DNA from: JAABYT01 sp041581935
GTDB taxonomy: Bacteria; Pseudomonadota; Gammaproteobacteria; HK1
DNA length: 11,842 nucleotides
Direction: 5' to 3'
NCBI GenBank assembly: GCA_041581935.1
Contig: JBFICP010000086.1
Coordinates: forward strand, 1 to 11,842
Part shown: positions 1-6,895 of the stretch, in pieces
Layout of the letters: every line of letters begins with the position of its first letter
Numbering within the stretch: the stretch's first letter is position 1
Notes under the pieces: generated by a model
Seen by the model: only the letters and a program-made list of their open reading frames with translations
Databases searched by the model: none
What the model was told of the DNA's origin: nothing
Position numbers and translations under genes: made by a program

Positions 1-1574
1 CCATGCGGCTGCAAAAAGACCGCGCTTTGACGTGGGCTCAGATGACGTGGGCTCTCTATCGGGCCAATCCGCACGCGTTCATCGACGGCGACATCAACAA
101 GCTCAAGTCCGATGTCTATCTGAATATTCCCGCCGCGACGACCGCTTCGCAGTGGTCACACCGCGAGGCGATGGCTCTCATCAAGGGCAACGCGTCGCAT
201 ACGTCGCGCGCCGGGGCGTCCAATCTCGAGCCGATTCCCGCGCGCTTGTCCACTCCGGTCGTCGCCGTGGCACCGGCCGACGAGCCGAACACTGCGCCCG
301 CGCCACGCGATGAGGTCTCGCCCGCAACGACGCCCGCGCCGGTGGCGGACGCGGCGGTCGAACCGCCGGACCCGGTATTTCGACTGCTGTCACCGGAAGA
401 CGTCGGTGATGTTCGGGCAGACGGAAGCGTTGGAGTGCCGATGACGACCGCTCATAGCGTACGCATTCAGCAACTGATGGCACAGACCAACCTTCAGATC
501 GAGGAGAGCCACGAGGAAATAGCGCTGGCGCGCGAGCAGCTTATCCAGACCGAGCGGCAGATAGCGACGCTTGTCGAGGTGGTCGCGAGAAAGGATTCGG
601 AAATCAAGGGCCTCGAGAACAGGCTTGCCGACCTTCGTGAATTCATTAATCAGCAAAGCGTCGCAATGACGCGCCCTGAGCCCAATTGGCTGCAGCGCCT
701 CCTTCTCGAGGCACTGCTCTTGGCCGCGATGGTCGGACTGCTTGCTGTGACGCTCTTGCGGTGGAACGATGCACGGCGACGTCAGTGGCCGGGCGCAGAG
801 ATGGCGAATATGGAACTGGAGTTGCCGGCGCCCGCGAGCAGCCCGACCCCGCTGCCTTCCGCCGTCGTCGACGATGAACCGGAAACACGATCCGCCGATG
901 CAGAGCCCCAGGTCGAGACGTCGGGCAATGATGAGCCGCGGATAGACTATACCGAGGTCGATGAAATCGAGGTCAAAGGCGATCCGCTTATGGAAGCGAA
1001 CGCATATTTCGCATACGGCTACCACGAAAAGGCGAAAGACGTATTGGTCGAGTTCATCCGAGAAAATCCGGCGGATGCGGAGAGCCGGCTCGTAATGCTG
1101 CGCGTTCTACACGCAATCCGAGAGAAGAGAAAGTTCAAAAGGCACGCCGAAGCGCTTCTCGAGCTGGTTGACGACGAATCCGACGATCGCTGGACCGAGG
1201 CTGCGCGTCTGGGACGTGCGCTTTTCCCGGATGAACGGCTGTTCAACGCCAGTGCCTACAAACGTGCCGATGATGATAAGTGGGAGGAAACCGTCTGGAC
1301 GGGAACACGTCCCGCCGTGGAGGACGTTGACGAGCACGTGTACCTGGATATTGACGAATTCAAGTACGTGGATCTGTTTCTCCTCGATGAAACCGAGAAC
1401 GAGGAAGGTAACGACGAACCCAATCCGTCGTCGTCGTCGTCGACCGACGCCGCCGACACCGAGGCGGAGCTCGCCAAGTGGCGTGCCGATATGGTGCGGA
1501 AAGGCGAACACAGGGGCGTGAATTATAATCTCGGCGAAGTTACCGAAGATTCGTTGGACGACGACCAGCCTTGA
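1..1574 (+). CDS. FimV-like membrane protein (5' end outside window)
   Basis: FimV-family proteins are inner-membrane, peptidoglycan-associated hubs linked to polar organisation and type IV pilus function. The visible 523 residues open inside the conserved FimV N-terminal segment (TWAQMTWALYRANPHAFIDG, then a lysine/leucine stretch ending LNIP). The ATG at 3 is therefore probably internal and the true start lies upstream. Next come a Pro/Ala-rich linker (about 70-125), a predicted coiled coil (about 150-220), one hydrophobic membrane helix (about 229-252), an acidic linker, and a TPR-like helical block (about 327-392) containing EANAYFAYGYHEKAKDVL. A run of five serines lies at 476-480. The tail is very acidic and I do not see the usual FimV C-terminal motif (LDLARAYIDMGD-like), so this is a divergent or second FimV-like protein. 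Family assignment is fairly sure; the specific role is inferred. Confidence 0.8.
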   Translation, partial: MRLQKDRALTWAQMTWALYRANPHAFIDGDINKLKSDVYLNIPAATTASQWSHREAMALIKGNASHTSRAGASNLEPIPARLSTPVVAVAPADEPNTAPAPRDEVSPATTPAPVADAAVEPPDPVFRLLSPEDVGDVRADGSVGVPMTTAHSVRIQQLMAQTNLQIEESHEEIALAREQLIQTERQIATLVEVVARKDSEIKGLENRLADLREFINQQSVAMTRPEPNWLQRLLLEALLLAAMVGLLAVTLLRWNDARRRQWPGAEMANMELELPAPASSPTPLPSAVVDDEPETRSADAEPQVETSGNDEPRIDYTEVDEIEVKGDPLMEANAYFAYGYHEKAKDVLVEFIRENPADAESRLVMLRVLHAIREKRKFKRHAEALLELVDDESDDRWTEAARLGRALFPDERLFNASAYKRADDDKWEETVWTGTRPAVEDVDEHVYLDIDEFKYVDLFLLDETENEEGNDEPNPSSSSSTDAADTEAELAKWRADMVRKGEHRGVNYNLGEVTEDSLDDDQP

Positions 1575-1650
1575 TGCAAAATGGCGGCCCGTCTCCGATC
1601 CCGACAGCGATTAAGTTCTAGGCGGCCCGCCCGCAACCCTCTGTAAACCC

Positions 1651-1690
1651 CCTCGGATTCCGTGTCGGAATCGCGACGAGGCTCTATTTC
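1651..1690 (+). terminator. Stem-loop after the FimV-like gene, probable terminator
   Basis: A perfect 7-bp stem GATTCCG/CGGAATC closes a TGT loop (1656-1672). It is extended by an outer CCTCG/CGAGG pairing (1651-1655 with 1677-1681) that leaves a GCGA bulge. It sits 77 bases after the FimV-like stop codon and is followed by CTCTATTTC, only a weak U tract. It is probably a terminator or a 3'-end stabilising hairpin; termination itself is inferred. Confidence 0.5.
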
Positions 1691-1813
1691 TGGAACAGGC
1701 AACGACGGAAGCGCCGATCGTCCGGCTTTCAGTTCTCTCACCAGCCGCTCTACACGGGCATACGGGCCGATCGGGGCTGGCAGTCCGTAACGCGCGAGTG
1801 GTAGCGTCAAGAA

Positions 1814-1835
1814 CGGCCCTCCCGATGGAGGGCTG
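1814..1835 (+). other. Hairpin in the leader of the deacetylase gene
   Basis: GCCCTCC (1816-1822) and GGAGGGC (1827-1833) form a perfect 7-bp stem around a CGAT tetraloop. The stem extends by one G-U and one C-G pair to 9 bp. It ends about 22 bases before the GGAGG ribosome-binding site of the next gene. No U tract follows, so it is not a convincing terminator on this strand. It could stabilise or regulate the leader RNA. Confidence 0.4.
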
Positions 1836-1869
1836 GCGAGCGGCAGGTGCTCGAAGCGGAGGATCCGAT

Positions 1870-2811
1870 ATGAAGATGAACGACGCCGACATTCCCGGCC
1901 CACGACGGGATTTGGTGGGGTATGGCCGGGACGTTCCCAAGGTATCGTGGCCCGATGATGCGCGCGTGGCGGTCAACCTGGTCATCAACTACGAAGAGGG
2001 TTCCGAGGTGCAGATGTCCGTGGACGGGCGCAATGAATCGATCCTCGGGGAGATGTCGCTCGGACTGGAAAGCCAGTACCGAGATCTCGCGCTCGAGTCG
2101 GTTTACGAATACGGCTCGCGCGCCGGGATCTGGCGATTACAACGGATGCTCGATTCGCGTCGAATTCCGGCGACCGTCTTCGCTGCGGCGGTCGCGGTCG
2201 AGCGCAATCCGGAGGTCGCTCGCTGGCTGCGTGAATCCAATCATGAAATTTGCAGTCACGGGTGGCGCTGGGAGGAAGTGTGGAGACTAACTCGAGAGGA
2301 CGAGCGCGCGCATATCGATGCTGCCGTCACCTCGTTCGAGGCGACCTGCGGTCGTCGGCCGCTCGGATGGTACTGCCGATACGGCCCCTCGGTACATACG
2401 CGCGAGCTTCTGGTCGAGGAGGGCGGATTTACCTACGACGCCGATGCCTACAACGACGATCTTCCCTACTATGTTGAGGTGCTCGGTCGCCGTCATTTGA
2501 TTGTGCCGTATTCGTTTACTTACAACGACGCGCGATTCGTAAATTCACAGGGATACGGAGGGCCCGGCGACTTTCTGGACAACATCAAGCGTGGTTTCGA
2601 TTATCTTTGGGAAGAAGGAGCATCGCATCCACGTATGATGAGCATCGGGCTCCATCCACGGCTCGTCGGTCAAGCGTCCCGTGCAAGCGCGCTGGCCGAT
2701 TTTCTGGACTACGCGCGAAACAAAGGCGGCGTGTGGTTCGCGCGCCGCCTCGACATCGCCGACTGGTGGAACGAGCACAGTCCGGAATTTGCATTGCAAA
2801 AGCAGGGCTAA
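1870..2811 (+). CDS. PuuE/allantoinase-type polysaccharide deacetylase-fold enzyme
   Basis: This 313-residue protein belongs to the NodB/CE4-fold branch that includes the metal-independent allantoinase PuuE, which hydrolyses allantoin to allantoate. Hallmarks are RDLVGYG (13-19), INYEEGSE (39-46) where classical deacetylases have TFDDG, YEYGSRAGIWRL (79-90), HEICSHGWRW (125-134), and later GWYCRYGPS, DAYNDDLPYY, LIVPYS and SIGLHPRLVG. Length matches the PuuE group (about 310). The ATG at 1870 is chosen because GGAGG at 1858-1862 lies 7 bases upstream; an in-frame GTG at 1798 precedes the leader hairpin and is less likely. From memory, PuuE has a GRTGPNT-like segment where this protein has CRYGPSVHT, so it may be a paralogue acting on another amide or N-acyl substrate. 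No other purine-catabolism gene is in view. The fold is sure; the substrate is not. Confidence 0.85.
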   Translation: MKMNDADIPGPRRDLVGYGRDVPKVSWPDDARVAVNLVINYEEGSEVQMSVDGRNESILGEMSLGLESQYRDLALESVYEYGSRAGIWRLQRMLDSRRIPATVFAAAVAVERNPEVARWLRESNHEICSHGWRWEEVWRLTREDERAHIDAAVTSFEATCGRRPLGWYCRYGPSVHTRELLVEEGGFTYDADAYNDDLPYYVEVLGRRHLIVPYSFTYNDARFVNSQGYGGPGDFLDNIKRGFDYLWEEGASHPRMMSIGLHPRLVGQASRASALADFLDYARNKGGVWFARRLDIADWWNEHSPEFALQKQG

Positions 2812-2864
2812 TCATGGCGGGCGAAATACGACTCTCGCGCATCTCGATTCGGCAATGTCTCAAC

Positions 2865-2882
2865 CGCACACGCTCTTGTGCG
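2865..2882. terminator. Inverted repeat between converging genes
   Basis: CGCACA (2865-2870) and TGTGCG (2877-2882) form a perfect 6-bp stem around CGCTCT in the 88-base gap where the deacetylase and the minus-strand hydrolase converge. The position suits a bidirectional terminator, but there is no T run on either side. Confidence 0.3.
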
Positions 2883-2899
2883 ACGATACGCGCGGCCAA

Positions 2900-3781
2900 T
2901 CAGGTAAGGTGCCGGCGAAAGAATGCGATGGTCCGATCCCAGGCAAGCTCGGCCGCCGCCTCATCGTAGCGTGGCGTCGAGTTGTTGTGGAACCCGTGCC
3001 GCGTGCCGGGATACGTGTGCGCCTCGTAGCTCAAGCCGTTGGCCTTGAGAGCCTCCTCGTAGTCGGGCCAGGTCGCGTTCACGCGCGGGTCGTCTTCGGC
3101 GAACTGCAGCAGCATCGGCGCGCGGATCTTCGGGACGTCGGCGGTGTCGGGCGCGCGACCGTAGAACGGAACGCCGGCGCTCAAGTCTCCGCCGAGCACC
3201 ACGGCCAGGTGATTGGTTGCGGCGCCACCCCAGCAGAAGCCGGTTGCCCCGAGCTTGCCGCTCGACAGCGCATGGGACTTCAAAAAGCGGGCGCTGTTGA
3301 CCATATCCTGGTGGAGCTTCCCCTGATCCAGACTCTTCTGCATCGCCCGGCCGTCGTCGTCGTTGCCCGGATAGCCGCCGATCGGCGACAGCCCGTCGGG
3401 CGCCAGGGCGAGAAAGCCGGCCACGGCCGCCCGTCGCGCGACGTCCTCGATATAAGGATTCAGCCCGCGATTCTCGTGAATGACGAGCACCGCCGGAAAC
3501 GGGCCATCGCCCGATGGTTGAACGAGGTAGCCACGCATCTCGCCGGAAGTTCCGCCCGGCGACGGGTAACTCACGTAGCGTGCCTTGATGCGCTCGTCGG
3601 TGAAGGAAATGGTTTGTGCCTGCGCGTAGCGAGGCAGCAGGCTCTTGGCCATGGCGATCGCGGATGCCCCGGCAACGGCGATCGCGCCGGCGCGCGCGAA
3701 AAATTCACGTCGGTCGATCCGGCCGTGGCAATAGTCGTCGTAAAGGTCGAGAATTCGCGGGTCGATATCGCTCTTGTTCAT
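2900..3781 (-). CDS. Dienelactone hydrolase family protein, Tat-exported
   Basis: This 293-residue alpha/beta hydrolase begins with a twin-arginine signal: DRREFFARA around Arg24-Arg25, then a hydrophobic Ala-rich stretch, with likely cleavage near AQA (53-55). Export in folded form to the periplasm is therefore expected. The mature part carries the dienelactone-hydrolase landmarks: VIHENRGL (100-107, with the Glu that partners the nucleophile), GFCWGG with nucleophile Cys183, AEDDPRV with Asp231, and TRHGFH with His262. Family members hydrolyse dienelactone in chlorocatechol breakdown, or other cyclic and simple esters; the real substrate is unknown. The start at 3781 is supported by GGAGGAG seven bases upstream. 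The frame stays open another 73 codons to 4000, but that stretch shows no family similarity. It is transcribed towards the deacetylase gene and away from a second hydrolase of the same superfamily. Confidence 0.88.
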   Translation of the reverse strand: MNKSDIDPRILDLYDDYCHGRIDRREFFARAGAIAVAGASAIAMAKSLLPRYAQAQTISFTDERIKARYVSYPSPGGTSGEMRGYLVQPSGDGPFPAVLVIHENRGLNPYIEDVARRAAVAGFLALAPDGLSPIGGYPGNDDDGRAMQKSLDQGKLHQDMVNSARFLKSHALSSGKLGATGFCWGGAATNHLAVVLGGDLSAGVPFYGRAPDTADVPKIRAPMLLQFAEDDPRVNATWPDYEEALKANGLSYEAHTYPGTRHGFHNNSTPRYDEAAAELAWDRTIAFFRRHLT

Positions 3782-4234
3782 CGAGGGCTCCTCCGCCGGG
3801 CGCATGAATTCGAGTCCATCTCGTCCAGTGGCCGCTCGCCGTGGCAGGCGTTGACCGCTCACCGGCCTCGGTGGAGATCGGGTCGAATCGGAGAAATATA
3901 CGACTGATGGCGCGCATCCGCCAGCGGGCCGGGATAGAACGCGGGCCGTGATGCTTCCGTTCGGAAACGCCTCAGAAAGGTCCGCTAGAATCAATGCCAT
4001 GAAACGCTGGATTTCGGTCGTGCCGGTGCTCGCCGTCGACGCTGATTACGCTGTTGCCGGCACCGGTGGTGCACGCACTGATTCACCGCCGGGGCCGAGC
4101 GCTGAAAGACCAGACAGTGGCGAGCCCGGTCGCGGGGTGAGCGCCGCGAATGGGCAATGGTGCCTCTGGCCGCACGAGTCGGCGCGACGAGAGTCGAAGT
4201 TCTTTGGCGCGTTCGGTACTCGGAAATCGTCACG
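3782..4234. other. Divergent intergenic region between the two hydrolase genes
   Basis: This 453-base gap should hold promoters for both flanking hydrolase genes. On the minus strand a TATATT hexamer (3895-3900) could be a -10 element for the Tat-exported enzyme, but its -35 match is poor. On the plus strand TAGAAT (3986-3991) lies just before an ATG at 3999 that opens a signal-peptide-like reading frame (MKRWISVVPVLAVD). That frame would need a one-step frameshift near 4041 to continue as LITLLPAPVVHALIHRR and stop at 4138-4140. No recognised gene family is seen here. Confidence 0.4.
3999..4140 (+). pseudogene. Possible frameshifted small secreted or membrane peptide gene
   Basis: From ATG 3999 the first codons give MKRWISVVPVLAVD, which looks like the start of a signal peptide or membrane helix. 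In the +1 frame from about 4042 the text continues LITLLPAPVVHALIHRRGRA and ends at TGA 4138-4140. Joined, the two parts resemble one short protein with a single N-terminal hydrophobic helix, broken by one indel. I recognise no family, and a chance arrangement in GC-rich DNA is quite possible. Confidence 0.18.
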
Positions 4235-4981
4235 ATGATTGAAGATACATTCGACCTGGAAACGTCCGCGGGTGCCATGCAGACGTTTGCGTGCCGACCC
4301 GAGCGTAATGGGCCGTTTCCTGCCGTCCTGTTTCTCATGGACGCCCCCGGCGTTCGCGAGGAGCTGCGCGACATGGCGAGGCGGCTCGCAACGGTAGGCT
4401 ACTATGTGCTTTTGCCGAACCTTTACTATCGTGCGGGACGCGACACGATCTATGGCCCGGACGTGCTCGAAGAGGGCAGTGCCGAGCACCGGCGCATGCG
4501 TGCCGTGCGAACGAAAATGGCCATTCCACCGGTCATGGAGGACGTTGCCGACATGCTTGCCTACATCGACCGGCAGGCGGATGTGAGGCACGGTCCCGTC
4601 GGCTGTCACGGCTACTGCATGAGCGGGCCCTACGCGCTGGCAGCGGCCGCGCGCTATCCCGATCGAATCGCGGCCGCCGCTTCGTTCTACGGCACCTGGC
4701 TCGTCAGCGATGCCGAGGAAAGCCCCCATCTCTCGTTCCCTGAGATGAAGGGCGAGATCTACATCGCGTGCGCCGAGCACGACGACCTCGCCCCGCCGGC
4801 GATGGTCGAGGAATTGAAAGATCTGTTCGAGCAGTCGGGGACCTCCGGGGAGCTGGAAGTCTACCCCCAGGTGCACCACGGCTTCGCATTCCCGCAGCGC
4901 TGGTGTTATGACAAGGCGGCGGCGGAGCGCCACTGGGAGCGCCTTTTCGCTCTCTACGGCCGACGGTTGAAAGCGATATAG
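4235..4981 (+). CDS. Dienelactone hydrolase family protein, cytosolic
   Basis: This 248-residue alpha/beta hydrolase has no signal peptide. Landmarks in order: PAVLFLMDAPG (29-39), where Asp36 stands in place of the usual nucleophile-partner Glu; YYVLLPNLYYRAG (56-68); GYCMSGPYALAAA with nucleophile Cys128; EHDDLAP with Asp183 or Asp184; and VHHGFAF with His215. Length matches single-domain family members (230-250). The start at 4235 (MIEDTFDLETSAGAM) is chosen because it fits my recollection of this subgroup's N-terminus. A longer in-frame ATG at 4157 adds 26 residues with no family character. The ribosome-binding site is weak (GGAA). It is likely a cytoplasmic hydrolase of a small ester or lactone; the substrate is unknown. 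It is divergent from the exported homologue at 2900-3781 and convergent with the reductase at 5068-6081. The two hydrolases share the fold but are not recent duplicates. Confidence 0.87.
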   Translation: MIEDTFDLETSAGAMQTFACRPERNGPFPAVLFLMDAPGVREELRDMARRLATVGYYVLLPNLYYRAGRDTIYGPDVLEEGSAEHRRMRAVRTKMAIPPVMEDVADMLAYIDRQADVRHGPVGCHGYCMSGPYALAAAARYPDRIAAAASFYGTWLVSDAEESPHLSFPEMKGEIYIACAEHDDLAPPAMVEELKDLFEQSGTSGELEVYPQVHHGFAFPQRWCYDKAAAERHWERLFALYGRRLKAI

Positions 4982-5019
4982 TCCGATTCACCCACCCGGG
5001 CAACGCGAGGCTCGAGTGG

Positions 5020-5043
5020 CGCTGCGCAAGAACGCCGGCAGCG
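5020..5043. terminator. Inverted repeat between converging genes
   Basis: CGCTGC (5020-5025) and GCAGCG (5038-5043) can pair around a 12-base loop, in the 86-base gap where the cytosolic hydrolase and the minus-strand reductase converge. There is no T run, so a terminator role rests on position only. Confidence 0.25.
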
Positions 5044-5067
5044 TCAACGCCGCAGGCATGGATCGGG

Positions 5068-6081
5068 TCACACGAGCCTGACCAGCTGCTTGCCGAGGTT
5101 GCGTCCGTTCAGCATGCCGATGAACGCTTCAGGGGCGTTTCCGATTCCGTCGGCAATGGTCTCGCGATAACGCAACGCCCCGGAGGCGACCAAATCTTCG
5201 AGCTCCGCGCGCGCCCGGTCCCAGAGCTCCCGGTATTGACTGACGAGGAAGCCTTGCAGGCGCAGGCTCTTATCGAATATCAATCGCGTGTTCTTCACAC
5301 CGTATCGCTCGCCTTCGGCATTGTATTGAGAGAGCACGCCACAGACCGGCACGCGGGCGAATTTGTTCAGCAACGGTAACACGGTGTCCAGCATCTCGGC
5401 GCCGACGTTGTCGAAATAAACATCAACACCGTCGTTTGCCGCGGCTGCGATTTGCGTTGCCAGATTTCCGCCCTTGTAGTCGCAGCAAGCATCGAAGCCG
5501 AACTCTTCGGTGACGATGCCACACTTTTCCGCGCCGCCAGCGATGCCGATCGCCCGGCAATTCATGGCTTTGGCGATCTGACCGACCGCGCTGCCAACGG
5601 ACCCCGCCGCAGCCGAGACGAGGACGGTTTCTCCGGGTTTGGGCTCTCCGATCATCTTAAGCCCCGCCCACGCGGTCAGGCCGTTCGAGCCGCACGCCCC
5701 CAGATAGGCCGTCGGCGGGATGGCCTCCTTCGGCACCACCTTGAACTCCACGTTCGATCCGTCGCTGACGGCGTATGTCTGCCAGCCGAAGCTGCCGACG
5801 AGGTGCTCGCCGGGCGCGAAATCGGAGTTGTTGCTCTCGAGCACCTCACCAAGCACGCGGCCGACCATGACTTCGCCCGGCGTCATGGAATGTCCGCGAA
5901 ATTCCCAGCCGCCGCCCATGAGCATACGCATGTACGGGTCGAGAGACAGATACAGGCCTCTGACGAGAAACTGATTCGGGGCGAGTTCGGGCAATTCGGT
6001 CTCGACGATTTCGAAATCCGCCATTGTGGGGAGTCCCCGGGGCTCGCGTCTGAAAAGAACCTGGGTAGAAATGGTCGTCAT
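5068..6081 (-). CDS. NADP-dependent oxidoreductase, MDR superfamily (CurA / leukotriene B4 dehydrogenase type)
   Basis: This 337-residue zinc-free medium-chain reductase is of the type that reduces the C=C bond of alpha,beta-unsaturated ketones and aldehydes with NADPH (curcumin reductase, prostaglandin reductase, alkenal reductase). Visible landmarks are YLSLDPYMRM (44-53), typical of this subgroup; GSFGWQTYAV (96-105); GSNGLTAWAGL (131-141); the Rossmann nucleotide loop AAAGSVGSAVGQ (157-168); FDNVGAEMLDTVLP; and the C-terminal NGRNLGKQLVRL. The usual structural and catalytic zinc ligands of alcohol dehydrogenases are absent, as expected. The start at 6081 (MTTISTQVLF) is chosen by family length; the frame continues upstream to 6255 without similarity. 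The ribosome-binding site is weak (GAGA). It is a monocistronic gene, convergent with the cytosolic hydrolase and divergent from the oxygenase pseudogene. A role in detoxifying reactive carbonyls is inferred. Confidence 0.92.
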   Translation of the reverse strand: MTTISTQVLFRREPRGLPTMADFEIVETELPELAPNQFLVRGLYLSLDPYMRMLMGGGWEFRGHSMTPGEVMVGRVLGEVLESNNSDFAPGEHLVGSFGWQTYAVSDGSNVEFKVVPKEAIPPTAYLGACGSNGLTAWAGLKMIGEPKPGETVLVSAAAGSVGSAVGQIAKAMNCRAIGIAGGAEKCGIVTEEFGFDACCDYKGGNLATQIAAAANDGVDVYFDNVGAEMLDTVLPLLNKFARVPVCGVLSQYNAEGERYGVKNTRLIFDKSLRLQGFLVSQYRELWDRARAELEDLVASGALRYRETIADGIGNAPEAFIGMLNGRNLGKQLVRLV

Positions 6082-6235
6082 GATGGCAATCTCTGGCTGG
6101 TGCGAGAGCCTGAAAATCCGGTGAAAGCGGTCATCGACGAACAACGTCGAGCGACCAATCCACAGAGCACCCGCTCGCAAAGGGCGCCACACAGTGTTGC
6201 CTCTCGGGTATCGACAGTGCAAGCTCATTTCCGGG

Positions 6236-6757
6236 GTGAGCCATCTACCCGACATAGGAAGCCTGCTGAAGCAGGCCGCGTCTACCGGAGCCGCCGGGGA
6301 TCTCGCCCGGGCCGAACGCTGCTGCCGCGAAGCGCAGGCGATCGAAGCGCGCGCGAGCCTTCAGCACTGCGTTCGCCGTTATATAAAGTCAATGGATGAC
6401 GACCCGGGTAACCCATTATTGGGCCGCAAGATGGAGCGCTTCCGCTTTTCGGGGTCCTGGTCCTGCCGACTGGGGACATAGGGGTTTCACACGAATCACG
6501 TGCATCCGGACGGTTGGATCAGCTCGAGCTATTACGTGTCGCTCCCCGATGCCGTCCGCGAGAGCGCGACCCACGAAGGCAGAATCAAGTTCGGCGAGAC
6601 CAACCTCGATCTGGGCGGCCGCGAGGAAATCGGAAATGTCGTGCAGCCGGAGGAAGTGTAGGTGGTTCTATTTCCCTCCTACATGTACCAGGGGACACTA
6701 CCGTTCGATTCGAACGAGGTGCGGGTGACCATCGCTTTCGACGTCGTGCCGGGGTGA
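6236..6757 (+). pseudogene. Remnant of a TPR / 2OG-Fe(II) oxygenase gene
   Basis: One frame from GTG 6236 to TGA 6755-6757 carries pieces of a TPR-plus-oxygenase protein. The first part, GSLLKQAASTGAAGDLARAE and CCREAQAIE, resembles the opening TPR. It then passes directly to NPLLGRKMERFRFSGSWSCR, the start of the C-terminal double-stranded beta-helix domain (2OG-FeII_Oxy_5-like), so most TPR repeats are missing. In-frame TAG codons interrupt it at 6479-6481 (just before GFHTNHVHPDGWISS) and 6659-6661 (just before VVLFPSYMYQGTLPF). The tail EVRVTIAFDVVPG is intact. Where relatives have PSYMWHGT with the distal iron-ligand His, this copy has YMYQGT with Gln. Intact members usually exceed 450 residues; this is 174 codons. 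Deletion, two amber codons and loss of a ligand together argue for a decayed gene. Parent function would be hydroxylation of an unknown substrate. Confidence 0.75.
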
Positions 6758-6895
6758 AACGATGCGGACCGATTGCGAAATCGCGGCATGATCGCTGGCG
6801 CGAACTGCTCTCGTTCGTCCGCACGCTACGCGGATCTCGCGCTCGTGTGTGACGACCTTACCGCTCGGATTGAGGGAGGACGATGACCGAATGAT

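Noticed and set aside
2681..3907. A 408-codon open frame on the plus strand antisense to the Tat-exported hydrolase
   Set aside because: Its translation has no domain signature. It mirrors the codon structure of the minus-strand gene, which has a catalytic triad, a Tat signal and a good ribosome-binding site.
4157..4234. A longer start for the cytosolic hydrolase at ATG 4157
   Set aside because: The added 26 residues lack family character and there is no clear ribosome-binding site; MIEDTF at 4235 fits relatives.
6479..6661. Amber (TAG) recoding, for example pyrrolysine, in the oxygenase remnant
   Set aside because: Other intact genes here end in TAG. The same frame also has a large deletion and has lost an iron ligand, so simple decay explains it better.
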